Below are positions 1 to 7,301 of a DNA stretch of 11,551 bases, piece by piece. Source of the stretch: SAR324 cluster bacterium. GTDB lineage: Bacteria; SAR324; NAC60-12. The position numbers and the translations under genes are program-made. The notes under the pieces were generated by a model, which was given only the letters and a program-made list of their open reading frames with translations, was not told where the DNA came from and made no database searches. The stretch is taken from positions 1 through 11,551 of the forward strand of contig JAPKDT010000044.1 in the NCBI GenBank assembly GCA_028822475.1. The letters run 5' to 3'. Position 1 is the first letter of the stretch. The number at the start of each line of letters is the position of its first letter.

Positions 1-216
1 AGGACTGCTATTCTCAGTGGCAGAAAATCTTTTTCTTTCATAAACGGTAGATGTTACTGGGTTTTAAGTTACAAATATCAGAAGACTGATTGTTTTTAAA
101 ATCCTTGTTGAATTGCTGACTATTGTCATTTTTTTAGTGCTAATTGTCAATTTAACTCATGAGCGGGATGTTTCAGTAATTAGCTTAAATTTAAACGGAA
201 ATAAGATACTCTGTTC
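1..216. other. Upstream region of nth, no confident gene
   Basis: This is an AT-rich stretch before nth. A minus-strand ATG at 39-41 opens a frame running off the left edge (it begins MKEKDFLPLRIAV), which could be the first 13 codons of a gene divergent from nth. Plus-strand frames are also open near the edge, so this cannot be decided from 41 bases. A TAAGAT at 202-207 could act as a -10 element for nth but lies only 9 bp from the ATG and has no good -35 partner. The hexamer TTGTCA occurs twice (124-129 and 145-150), with no evident function. Confidence 0.3.
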
Positions 217-852
217 ATGAAAACCATAAAGATTGAGAGATTTTTCCGGAAGTTGAACGATTCAATACCAAAAGCGGAAACTGAGCTTTGCTACCGCAAT
301 ACGTTTGAGTTACTTATCGCGGTAATCCTCAGTGCGCAGGCCACCGATATTTCGGTTAATAAAGTTACTCCGGAATTGTTTGCTGCATTTCCGACACCAG
401 AAGAGATGCATGAGGCCGGCTCAGAAAAAGTATTGTCGTACATCCGGAGCATTGGACTTGCCCCAACGAAATCAAAAAATATAGTCAGGACCTGCGCTCA
501 ACTTGTAGAAAATCACGCAGCTCAGGTTCCGCAAAACAGAGAGCAATTGGAAGCCCTTGCGGGAGTGGGACGCAAAACAGCAAATGTTATTCTGAACACT
601 GCTTTCGGGCATCCAGTAATAGCTGTTGATACTCATATTTTCCGGATCTCTAACAGAACCGGACTTGCGCCAGGAAATACAGTTTTGCAAGTTGAAGAAA
701 ATTTGATGAAGGCAGTTCCGGAAAAATGGAAAAAAGACGCACACCATTTGTTGATCCTGCATGGACGTTACGTTTGTAAATCTCGTAAACCTGACTGTGA
801 GCATTGCGTGATTGTCCAAGAATGTGAACATCCTGACAAAACAGTTCCATAA
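217..852 (+). CDS. nth: Endonuclease III (DNA glycosylase/AP lyase)
   Basis: This is a bifunctional base-excision-repair enzyme that removes oxidised pyrimidines and cleaves the abasic site by beta-elimination in the cytoplasm. At 211 residues it has the usual length of bacterial Nth. The helix-hairpin-helix reads LAGVGRKTAN around residues 114-123. The catalytic Lys120 and Asp138 (in VDTHIFR) fall at the same numbers as in the E. coli enzyme. The iron-sulfur cluster ligands are complete: Cys187, Cys194, Cys197 and Cys203 in the C-X6-C-X2-C-X5-C pattern. The ATG at 217 gives the family N-terminus, but no Shine-Dalgarno is visible in the 15 bases before it. The stop codon leads into an AT-only inverted repeat (852-858 with 868-874), which is too weak to call a terminator. 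The permease gene follows after 45 bp on the same strand, so co-transcription is possible, although the functions are unrelated. Confidence 0.97.
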   Translation: MKTIKIERFFRKLNDSIPKAETELCYRNTFELLIAVILSAQATDISVNKVTPELFAAFPTPEEMHEAGSEKVLSYIRSIGLAPTKSKNIVRTCAQLVENHAAQVPQNREQLEALAGVGRKTANVILNTAFGHPVIAVDTHIFRISNRTGLAPGNTVLQVEENLMKAVPEKWKKDAHHLLILHGRYVCKSRKPDCEHCVIVQECEHPDKTVP

Positions 853-897
853 ATATTTGCTAATAATAAATATTACTAAAACTTTTGTAGACTGAAT

Positions 898-1830
898 ATG
901 AACGTTCTTGAGATTTTTGATAATATCGGTGGGATATATTTTGTATTTCTCAATGTTGTTACTCCGGTATTTATTCTTGTATTAATTGGTTATTTTATTG
1001 GACCGCGTCTGCAGGTTGAAGCACGCTCACTTTCTCGTCCGGCATATTTTGTTTTTGTCCCGGCCTTCGTTTTCAATATTATCAGCAAGACTCAAATTGA
1101 AGTGGAATTGGCATTTCAGATGGTTGCTTATATTTTTGTAGTGCAGCTTGCGGTGGCATTTTTGGGCTTTCTGGTGGCCAAAGCTCTTCGGCAATCCAAG
1201 GATGTTACAGCAGCATTTGTACTGATTGCGACATTTGGCAACGTCGGAAATTTTGGGCTGCCTCTGATCGAGTTTCGACTGGGAGAAGCATCACGTATTC
1301 CGGCGACAATATATTTTTTGGCCATCGTCTTTATTTCCTTTGTGATTTGTGTAGGTGTGGCAAGTTGGGCTCGCAGCGGAGGTATCACAGCGGTTTTTTC
1401 AGTTTTTAAAACTCCTGCACTGCTGGCCTTGATTCCGGCACTGGCTTTTAACATGTCAGGTGTTGAAGTACCGATTTTTCTGTCACGTCTGAGTGGTTTG
1501 TTGGGACAGGCGATGATTCCGGTGATGCTCATTACACTTGGAGTGCAGATGGGTGAGATCGATAAAATAAAGATTAACTTCAACGTTTTTGCTGCGAGTA
1601 CGGTACGTTTGATAGGAGGGCCTGTTCTGGCGTTGCTTCTGGTACCGTTTTTTGGCCTTGAGGGAATGGAACGCAGTACCGGAATTCTTCAGGCGGCCAT
1701 GCCTGCGGCAGTACTTGTATCCATCATTGCCCTGGAATACAAGCTCTGTCCGGAATTTGTTACCACAACAGTACTTTTTTCCACACTTTACAGTATTCTA
1801 AGCTTAACTATAATACTGACGCTGATTTGA
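898..1830 (+). CDS. AEC-family permease (auxin efflux carrier type)
   Basis: This is a 310-residue, highly hydrophobic inner-membrane protein of the auxin efflux carrier/malonate-type transporter family, secondary carriers with about ten transmembrane helices in two five-helix repeats. The N-terminal half carries the family's helix-breaking motif GNVGNFGLPL (residues 114-123). The C-terminal half has the matching proline-containing segment LQAAMPAAVLVSI (about 264-276). A hydrophilic break around residues 155-170 separates the halves. The substrate cannot be predicted; bacterial members move malonate, malate, lactate or other small organic anions. The start is the first ATG of the frame and is consistent with a short periplasmic tail before helix 1. 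No Shine-Dalgarno is visible. The gene ends 9 bp from the convergent thiamine pyrophosphokinase gene, with no recognisable hairpin between them. Confidence 0.9.
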   Translation: MNVLEIFDNIGGIYFVFLNVVTPVFILVLIGYFIGPRLQVEARSLSRPAYFVFVPAFVFNIISKTQIEVELAFQMVAYIFVVQLAVAFLGFLVAKALRQSKDVTAAFVLIATFGNVGNFGLPLIEFRLGEASRIPATIYFLAIVFISFVICVGVASWARSGGITAVFSVFKTPALLALIPALAFNMSGVEVPIFLSRLSGLLGQAMIPVMLITLGVQMGEIDKIKINFNVFAASTVRLIGGPVLALLLVPFFGLEGMERSTGILQAAMPAAVLVSIIALEYKLCPEFVTTTVLFSTLYSILSLTIILTLI

Positions 1831-1839
1831 TTCAGTAAT

Positions 1840-2517
1840 TTAAGCATAATTTGCGTTGTGTTGTACAACGAGTAATAGTTGGCCTTCCTGGATACTCACT
1901 GTGACAGGATTGGAGAGTACCTGATTTGAAACACCGGACGGAGATTTTCCTGGCAGCAAAGCATGATTGTTCAATTCAAACTTTAAGCCCCGTGACACAA
2001 CGCCCTGAGCTCCGCCGAAAAGAGGTAGGAGTGAAAGAGTTGTTCCGGGAGGGAGAGTCTCTTCCCATGTGTCCAGGATAAACTCCATGCGTTCCAGAGC
2101 AGTCCAAATGATGAGGCGTGCACTGGGAGAATACTTAAACAGAATTTCCAGGCTGGAGAGAAACTGATCCTGTCGGCCTCCGTCTGCGCCAAGCAGGTTA
2201 ATTTCTGTAAATCCAAGTTTCAGGCAATGTCGAACGGCTTTGTCTGCGTCATTGGTGTCCTGCTCTTTTACATGAAATAGTATTGTTTCGGGAAGTTGTT
2301 TTTGCACATCCGGTTGCAGGGAGTCGAAATCCCCAACCACTGCGTCAGGGAGTAGGTTTAAAACGTGTAGCAGATTTGCACCTCCATCAGCGGCCACCCG
2401 ATAATCCGCTTCCCGCCATAACTGCTTCAGCAGGGCTTGAGGAGGAGGATTCCCGTTACAGATAATCAAGGCATTTTTGAGCGGACTTTCTTTCTTTTGT
2501 TTTTCAATTTGATTCAT
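1840..2517 (-). CDS. Thiamine pyrophosphokinase
   Basis: This enzyme transfers pyrophosphate from ATP to thiamine to give thiamine diphosphate, the cofactor form, and allows salvage of thiamine. With the ATG at 2515-2517 the protein has 225 residues, normal for bacterial members. Family motifs are in order: AADGGAN (42-48), VGDFDS (61-66), QDTNDADKA (86-94), GADGGRQDQFLSSL (110-123, replacing the usual GGRxDH) and GVSNQV near residues 195-200. The nucleotide- and thiamine-binding aspartates are therefore present. The His of the GGRxDH motif is Gln here, which may be tolerated but should be noted. The frame also allows a TTG start at 2535, six codons upstream, which would overlap the divergent thioesterase start. 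The ATG is preferred because those six codons show no family similarity. No riboswitch (THI-box) sequence is seen upstream, and the start-to-start gap leaves no room for one. Neither start has a Shine-Dalgarno. Confidence 0.93.
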   Translation of the reverse strand: MNQIEKQKKESPLKNALIICNGNPPPQALLKQLWREADYRVAADGGANLLHVLNLLPDAVVGDFDSLQPDVQKQLPETILFHVKEQDTNDADKAVRHCLKLGFTEINLLGADGGRQDQFLSSLEILFKYSPSARLIIWTALERMEFILDTWEETLPPGTTLSLLPLFGGAQGVVSRGLKFELNNHALLPGKSPSGVSNQVLSNPVTVSIQEGQLLLVVQHNANYA

Positions 2518-2529
2518 CGAGCTAACTTT

Positions 2530-2964
2530 ATGCAAGAACTATTAAAAACTTTTCCTGTCGTAGCGAAACTTCCTGTTATTTGGGGGGATATGGATTCTTT
2601 TCAGCACGTAAATAATGCAATCTATTTTCGCTATTTTGAGAGTGCACGTATTCAATATTTTGAGGCTCTGGGTTGGATGGACAGCGTGGAACAATTGGCG
2701 ATAGGCCCTATTTTAGGATCAACATCCTGCCGCTATCGAATTCCTCTCACTTATCCGGATACTGTTTATGCAGGTGCTAAAATAACTGAAATGCATGAGA
2801 AACGTTTTACAATGGAGTACTTGATTGTAAGTGAGCAACATCCGGAAACGGTTGCGGAAGGTACCGGTGTTGTGATTTGCTATAACTATCAAAAAAAACA
2901 GACAACTCAGATTCCGGCAGTTATTCATCACGCCGTAGAAAAACTGGAAGGACGAGAATTTTGA
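2530..2964 (+). CDS. Hotdog-fold acyl-CoA thioesterase (4HBT/YbgC type)
   Basis: This is a cytoplasmic thioesterase of the 4-hydroxybenzoyl-CoA thioesterase superfamily, predicted to hydrolyse acyl-CoA thioesters; the natural acyl group is unknown. The 144-residue protein has the active-site helix WGDMDSFQHVNN (residues 18-29) followed by AIYFRYFESAR. Asp22 lines up with the catalytic Asp of the Pseudomonas 4-hydroxybenzoyl-CoA thioesterase. The remaining hotdog strands follow, for example GTGVVICYNY at 111-120. The open frame extends upstream to 2437, but that part is antisense to thiamine pyrophosphokinase and has no family similarity, so the ATG at 2530 is chosen. This start is 12 bp from the divergent ATG of that gene, so its promoter must lie inside the neighbour's coding sequence. 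Only a weak GAG precedes the ATG. It converges with the ftsB-like gene 31 bp downstream, where a 4-bp GC stem (2982-2993) followed by four T is too short to call a terminator. Confidence 0.9.
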   Translation: MQELLKTFPVVAKLPVIWGDMDSFQHVNNAIYFRYFESARIQYFEALGWMDSVEQLAIGPILGSTSCRYRIPLTYPDTVYAGAKITEMHEKRFTMEYLIVSEQHPETVAEGTGVVICYNYQKKQTTQIPAVIHHAVEKLEGREF

Positions 2965-2995
2965 GATAGAAATAATTTTCTGCAGGAATCTGCTT

Positions 2996-3451
2996 TTAAG
3001 GAATGCGCTCAGCGGATTCAGGCAGATAAAAAATAACCTCACCTGTACGCACCAAACCCAATTGCTTTCGGGCAATCAATTCAATATAGGCCGGATTTGT
3101 TTTTAGTGCAGCTATTTCTTCTGTCATCAAGACCTTCTCCAGTCTCATTGAATCTAGTTTTTGAACAAGTATTTGTTCATGTGCTTCCAGCCTGTTAGTC
3201 GCTAAAATACCGTAACTTCCAATAACTGAGATCAGCAACATTACTGCGCCAAATCCTGCAATTAAAACCATGGTAAACAGCGAGCGCCATTCTTCAGACT
3301 CTTTTGCCAGACCAACTGTATTCTCTTGTGATTTAGGTGGTGAAAACAACCCGTTAACGTAGAGAATTCGGTCGTGGTTCTTCAACCGTTTAGATTGCAC
3401 GGCAGGCCGGTTTTGCTTATTCAGGCTATTTTTGGCAGTAGGATAAAGCAT
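2996..3451 (-). CDS. FtsB/DivIC-like septum formation initiator protein
   Basis: This is a probable bitopic inner-membrane division protein of the FtsB/DivIC family, which pairs with FtsL and FtsQ at the septum to help activate peptidoglycan synthesis. The 151-residue product has a polar N-terminal part (1-58), one transmembrane helix (about 59-82), a heptad-rich coiled-coil segment (about 86-118) and the conserved C-terminal motif ARKQLGLVRTGEVIFYLP (127-144). In the family this motif reads roughly A-R-x-x-L-G-x-V-x-x-G-E. Typical FtsB has only a few residues before the membrane helix, so the 58-residue cytoplasmic arm is unusual. It could be real or the start could lie further in, although no better ATG precedes the helix. 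It is the last gene of a three-gene minus-strand group after the peptidase and bactofilin, 74 bp behind the latter. FtsQ, its usual partner, is encoded about 4 kb away on the same strand. No Shine-Dalgarno is seen. Confidence 0.82.
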   Translation of the reverse strand: MLYPTAKNSLNKQNRPAVQSKRLKNHDRILYVNGLFSPPKSQENTVGLAKESEEWRSLFTMVLIAGFGAVMLLISVIGSYGILATNRLEAHEQILVQKLDSMRLEKVLMTEEIAALKTNPAYIELIARKQLGLVRTGEVIFYLPESAERIP

Positions 3452-3525
3452 TTTTTAAATTAATGATAAAACACTGTAGACAAATATGGCAGTTCAGAAA
3501 GATAAAAAGAAAATCAGGAAGTTGA

Positions 3526-3891
3526 TTATTTTTGCGGAAGCTCTTTTAAAAGAGTCTTAGACTCTGCCTCTAATTGGGCACCTTCCTGAATCAAAAATTG
3601 TCCAGAAGGAACCTGCACCTCTCCTTTAATAGTGGCTGATGCAATCACCTCCAGGCGTTTGTGGGCCACTAAATCTCCAGACACTTTTCCGGCAACTAAA
3701 ACGGTGTTTCCTTCAAGTTTTCCATTTACATTTCCGGTTACCGCTATAACAATTTCCTGATCTCCGGAAACAGATCCATTGACAGTCCCGCTGACAACCA
3801 TTTTCTTTTTGGCGTGGATCGTACCTTCCACAAACAAATCCTCACCAAGGAAACCGAGTCCTTTGCTTGTTGCAGTATTTTGGTTTGACAT
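3526..3891 (-). CDS. Bactofilin (polymer-forming cytoskeletal protein)
   Basis: This is a small cytoskeletal protein of the bactofilin family (DUF583), which self-assembles without nucleotide into beta-helical filaments on the inner face of the membrane and positions cell-wall enzymes. At 121 residues it has the typical size. A central right-handed beta-helix (about 14-105) is visible as regularly spaced strands with Gly/Val turns: VEGTIHAKK, VVSGTVNGSVSGD, VTGNVNGKLEGN, VAGKVSGDL, ATIKGEV. Short polar tails flank it, as in other bactofilins, and there is no membrane helix. It lies 21 bp downstream of an M23 peptidase gene. Bactofilin and M23 genes are adjacent in many bacteria, including the CcmA-Csd1 pair that sets cell shape in Helicobacter. 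Regulation of the peptidase's location by filaments is therefore a reasonable inference. No Shine-Dalgarno is seen before the ATG. Confidence 0.93.
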   Translation of the reverse strand: MSNQNTATSKGLGFLGEDLFVEGTIHAKKKMVVSGTVNGSVSGDQEIVIAVTGNVNGKLEGNTVLVAGKVSGDLVAHKRLEVIASATIKGEVQVPSGQFLIQEGAQLEAESKTLLKELPQK

Positions 3892-3912
3892 GCTGGTTTG
3901 TTTGCTAATAAA

Positions 3913-5247
3913 TTAATTCCGATAAAGACGCTGATCCGGATTATATCTGGTCATTGGCAGTAAGGGGTTTGTACGACGCCCATTGATGATCATTTCATAA
4001 TGCAAATGTGGTCCTGTACTACGCCCAGTACTTCCTACCAATCCTAATAAATCTCCACGCTTCACCTGCTGTCCGATTTTTACTTTTATCTTCGAAAGAT
4101 GTGCAAACCTTGTTCTGTAGCGGACCGATTTTTTCTTTCCAGGAAAAAACCCCCTGCCGTGCAGCAGTTCTACCAGCAAGCCAAAACCGGATTTGCGACT
4201 TGCAATCCTGACAACTGCATCCGCGGGAGCATAAACAGGAGTGCCTCTGCGTGCTCTGAAATCAACCCCGCCGTGATATTCACGTTTCTTTGTGAACGGA
4301 TCAACACGCATTCCGTAACGATCAGATAAGGCTCTGCTACGAATTGGAATCGTAGTGGGAGTTTGTCTCCAGATACTCAGATTTCGTTCTATCAGTTGGT
4401 TCAAATCCTCCAGTTGGGCAACTCTTACGTTGTAATCGTCAGAATTACTGTAGAGAAACTGACGTAAACTTCCGGAACTTAACAGGGCCTGTGCTGAATC
4501 AAGTGACAAACTGTCTAATATTGTTGGTCCACCTCGTCCTGTTTTAGTCTTTGTTCTTTTGCTCTTAGTCGTTTTACTGAGTGTAATACCAGTAGCTTTG
4601 CTAATCTTGTTCGTGAGTCGAGTTACTGTTTCCTGATTTACTTTGAGGAACTCCATATGCTCAGACAAACTCTGTTCTGTTTCAACCAACTGTCCGCGCA
4701 ACTGCTCAATTATATTAGCCTGCTCTTCAAAACTTGTGCGACGTGAATCAAATTTTTGTAAAGATTGATTAAAGGCCTCAAAATCTTGAGATATCTGCTC
4801 CAGCCACTGCATCGTCTGTTGTGGATTTGCCTGAATATTTAGAATAGGCGCACATTGAGTTTCCAGTGTCTGGCAGATAAAATTATGTAATTCATCCAAC
4901 TTGTGTGTGTTTGAGCGAAACAAGGCGGTATGTTTTTTATACATTACGTTGCTGTTCTGCTCAGACTGCTTCAATTCTTCGACATAATCTTCAAGAAAGG
5001 AAATACGAGATTCACGCCCGTCATAAAGGTCAATCCGCTGTTGAAAGGCGACCTGACTCTTCTCTTGCTTTTCAAGCAGTTGGTTCTGTTTTGCAATAGT
5101 TTGGTATTGTTCAAAAAACTTCCAACCTAATGCTGCAACTCCGAGCATTAAAAGCGTCGATAAAAAAAACAGCAGTTTCTTCCCAAAATGATACTGACGT
5201 ACACCTACGTCACTATCATTCAGTAGTAGGATCGAAAAGTTGCTCAT
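3913..5247 (-). CDS. Membrane-anchored coiled-coil LytM/M23 endopeptidase
   Basis: This is a predicted periplasmic peptidoglycan endopeptidase (metallopeptidase family M23), 444 residues. In order it has a short cytoplasmic tail, a transmembrane helix (about 22-41), coiled-coil segments (about 45-120 and 145-215), a strongly basic linker rich in Lys/Thr (224-239) and a C-terminal LytM domain (about 300-435). The zinc and catalytic residues are all present: His325 and Asp329 in HGGVD, His383 in FAHLS, and His414/His416 in HLHYE. It should therefore be an active hydrolase rather than an EnvC/NlpD-type activator. The stretch between GLLVELLHG and FAHLS is longer than usual and basic (GRGFFPGKKKSVRYRT). 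Cys125 and Cys132 are spaced to form a disulfide in the periplasm. It is the first gene of the group leading to the bactofilin and ftsB-like genes. The start is the first ATG, giving the expected tail before the helix; no Shine-Dalgarno is visible. Confidence 0.93.
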   Translation of the reverse strand: MSNFSILLLNDSDVGVRQYHFGKKLLFFLSTLLMLGVAALGWKFFEQYQTIAKQNQLLEKQEKSQVAFQQRIDLYDGRESRISFLEDYVEELKQSEQNSNVMYKKHTALFRSNTHKLDELHNFICQTLETQCAPILNIQANPQQTMQWLEQISQDFEAFNQSLQKFDSRRTSFEEQANIIEQLRGQLVETEQSLSEHMEFLKVNQETVTRLTNKISKATGITLSKTTKSKRTKTKTGRGGPTILDSLSLDSAQALLSSGSLRQFLYSNSDDYNVRVAQLEDLNQLIERNLSIWRQTPTTIPIRSRALSDRYGMRVDPFTKKREYHGGVDFRARRGTPVYAPADAVVRIASRKSGFGLLVELLHGRGFFPGKKKSVRYRTRFAHLSKIKVKIGQQVKRGDLLGLVGSTGRSTGPHLHYEMIINGRRTNPLLPMTRYNPDQRLYRN

Positions 5248-5753
5248 GAATTGATAATCATAGAAAAAAATTATAAATAATACTAAATTCTATCATAAGC
5301 ACAGTAGAACTACAACCTTGTCAAACCTTAAGCAGGGCTTAGTTACAGAACAACTGCAATTAAATTAATGCTGCTTTGGTCTCTCAATCAGTAGTTACAG
5401 TTTGTCATGGATAAAGAATTCCCGCAGATCTTGATTCAGCTGTTTGTCTTTTGCTGCAGAAACTAAAATATTTTATGCGTATTCGGAGTTCAACGCTTTT
5501 TTATCAGAACTATCTCAGGCAATAATGTTTTAATATAAATTGAAAATATAGATATTATTTGCCGCAATCGATTTTCGCATCCAGTCATACTACTGTGGAT
5601 ATCTGGAGCCCACATTCCTTTTGATAATATGTTGGTGGAATTTTCCGAACAAGTTGCCTTACTCATGTACTGCCAAAATCGTGCAAAAGTGAGGCATTGC
5701 GAATCTTACTTAGTTGATAAGCGCTGAAATTTGCGGTAGAAAAAAGTCCACTA
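5248..5753 (-). pseudogene. Non-coding gap with broken coding-like fragments
   Basis: These 506 bases between the ATPase pseudogene and the peptidase hold no intact gene. On the minus strand a 58-codon frame runs from an ATG at 5666 to a TGA at 5490 (its last residues are PEIVLIKKR). One base-shift away, the reading KKALNSEYA meets a TAA at 5473-5475 and then resumes as a stretch with normal-looking composition (VSAAKDKQLNQDLREFF) up to a TAA at 5395-5397. Joined by one frameshift and one reverted stop, these would give a single C-terminal piece. I do not recognise the protein. The stretch 5520-5580 is very AT-rich. Remains of a dead gene downstream of a dying gspE-like gene is the simplest reading, but chance frames are not excluded. 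Confidence 0.35.
5292..5324 (-). promoter_or_regulatory. Possible promoter of the peptidase-bactofilin-ftsB group
   Basis: On the minus strand a perfect TTGACA (5319-5324) and a TATGAT (5292-5297) lie 45-77 bp before the peptidase ATG. The spacer is 21 bp, longer than the 16-18 bp that suits the main sigma factor, so at most one of the two elements may be real. A small palindrome, GTAG-TT-CTAC (5303-5312), sits between them. Confidence 0.25.
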
Positions 5754-7294
5754 CTAAACATGGAGTAACAGCGGTTGCAGTTCTCTCCAGTCAGTCAGAG
5801 CTTCTTTGGCCAGTCGTTGAGCAGTTTGCTCCATTGTATGAAAATATAATTCTGGATCGGGCCGGATTAATTTATTTCTGGTTTCACCTGCTTGAATCCG
5901 GTTACGCACGAGCGAGTTTACTTTAAGAATTTCATAAAGTGGAATGTGCCCGGAATATCCTGTTCCCCTGCAGCGCAAACAATTATTGTCATTTTTTCCG
6001 GTGAGCGGCTTTTTAGCGTGATTATGAGAGCAAAGACGGCGTACCAGTCTTTGTGAAACAATAACAGTCAGCGTTTCCGCTAATAAATCTGGAGAAATTC
6101 CTAGGTTCAGCAAGCGTTGAATTGCAGTCACTGCGCCGTTGCTGTGAAGTGTTGAAAGGACCAAATGTCCTGTAAGGGAGGCTTTTACCGCAACGCTAGC
6201 TGTCTCCTCATCTCTTATTTCACCAATTAAAATAACATCCGGATCCTGACGCAAAGCTGCCCGTAATGTTTCAGCAAACCCCAATCCATGTTCCGGTTTG
6301 ACGGAAACCTGTGTGATACCTTCTATATGATATTCAACGAGATTTTCGATAGTCAGGATATTTTTTTCTTGTGAATTAAGTGCATTAAGAATTGCATAGA
6401 GTGTTGTTGTTTTGTCGCTAACTATCGGTCCAACCATGAGGATCAGTCCGCTTGGAGCCTGACTTGCTTGATAGAGCATTTCCAAATCATTTTTGAAAAA
6501 CCAAGTGCTTCTAATTTGTGCTGTACAGGTGTTTGATCCAAAAGCCGCAGCACCAGTTTTTCTCCTGATTGTCCTGGCAGGGTCGAAACTCTAACGTCAA
6601 AGTGACGGCTTCCGTTAGAGCTGTGGTTGTAGTTCCCGTCTTGAGGCCGACGCCGCACAGCAATGTCCATTCCGGCTAACAACTTTAAGCGTGATAAAAT
6701 CAGGGGGTGGAAACTCAGCGGTATTGAAGCAGCATCGTGAAGGTAACTGTCGATACGGTATCGTATTCGAAGTTTGTCTTTTTCTGGCTCAAGATGAATA
6801 TCGGAACATCTGCGGGAAATTGCCTCTTCAAATATTTGCTGGATTCTTCCTGTAGCAGAAAAATCTCCATCCACGGCAGGTGATTGTGAAGTTTCAAGCA
6901 GTGCTTCGATTTGCTGTTGTTGCGCTAAATGCCAAAAAATCGATTCACCCAACTGAAAGGCCACATGATTCATGCTCAACCAATTAGACTGAACCGACAA
7001 CAGTCCCGCACACTTTGAACCAAAACGCATAGCTAAAATACCTGTGCGTTCATACAGTTGTTTTGATAAAAGGGGGTTTTCGTGATTTTGGACGTCATCA
7101 CGTATAATGGACAGCAGAGGGAGGCCATAACAGATTGACAAATTTCGCAGAAGCTGAGATTCATCCAGCAAATCCATCTGGATCAAATGCCGAATTTTCT
7201 CCAGCTCCGAGAGATTCAGGTAGGTGCTGTCTGTTTGCCGCATCACTTCCGGATCCAGATCTTCTTCCTGCACCAGTTCATCCAACAAGCCCAT
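5754..7294 (-). pseudogene. GspE/PilB-type secretion ATPase, frameshifted and degenerate
   Basis: Two overlapping frames together make one ATPase of type II secretion or type IV pilus assembly, about 510 residues if joined. The first frame (7294-6443) carries an MshEN-like N-terminal domain (about 20-130), then SDIHLEP (164-170), RYRID, PQDG (217-220) and the arginine-rich DVRVSTLPGQSGEKLVLRLLD. The second frame (to 5754) carries the rest. The join lies at the A5 run 6490-6494: one extra A would read SKNDLEM and restore the frame. The second frame shows further decay. Walker A reads GPIVSDKTTT instead of GPTGSGKTTT (6408-6431), with both inner glycines lost. TIEDPVE has become TIENLVE. One of the four zinc cysteines is replaced (CSHN, while CLRC remains). 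TLHTND reads TLHSNG. The Walker B region DPDVILIGEIRDEETA is intact. The gene keeps a good ribosome site and lies 64 bp after ftsQ. No other secretion gene is in the window. A slippage-rescued protein is possible but unlikely to hydrolyse ATP. Confidence 0.88.
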
Positions 7295-7301
7295 TGCGCT
7301 G

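Noticed and set aside
12..21. TCTCAGTGGC shared between the left edge and 11175-11184
   Set aside because: A 10-base match with no flanking similarity beyond a few bases is within chance and shows no sign of a repeat family or attachment site.
852..874. AT-only 7-bp inverted repeat after nth (possible terminator)
   Set aside because: There are no GC pairs and the loop is 9 bases, so it would be too unstable for intrinsic termination.
1128..1583. Minus-strand 151-codon open frame inside the permease gene
   Set aside because: It is a shadow of the AEC permease in the opposite strand. The permease has the family motifs and the shadow has none.
2437..2529. Upstream extension of the thioesterase frame by 31 codons
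   Set aside because: The extension is antisense to thiamine pyrophosphokinase and unlike any 4HBT N-terminus; the ATG at 2530 gives the normal family length.
2982..2997. GCAG-GAAT-CTGC followed by TTTT between the convergent thioesterase and ftsB-like genes
   Set aside because: A 4-bp stem and four T are too little to call a terminator with confidence, although a weak bidirectional role is possible.
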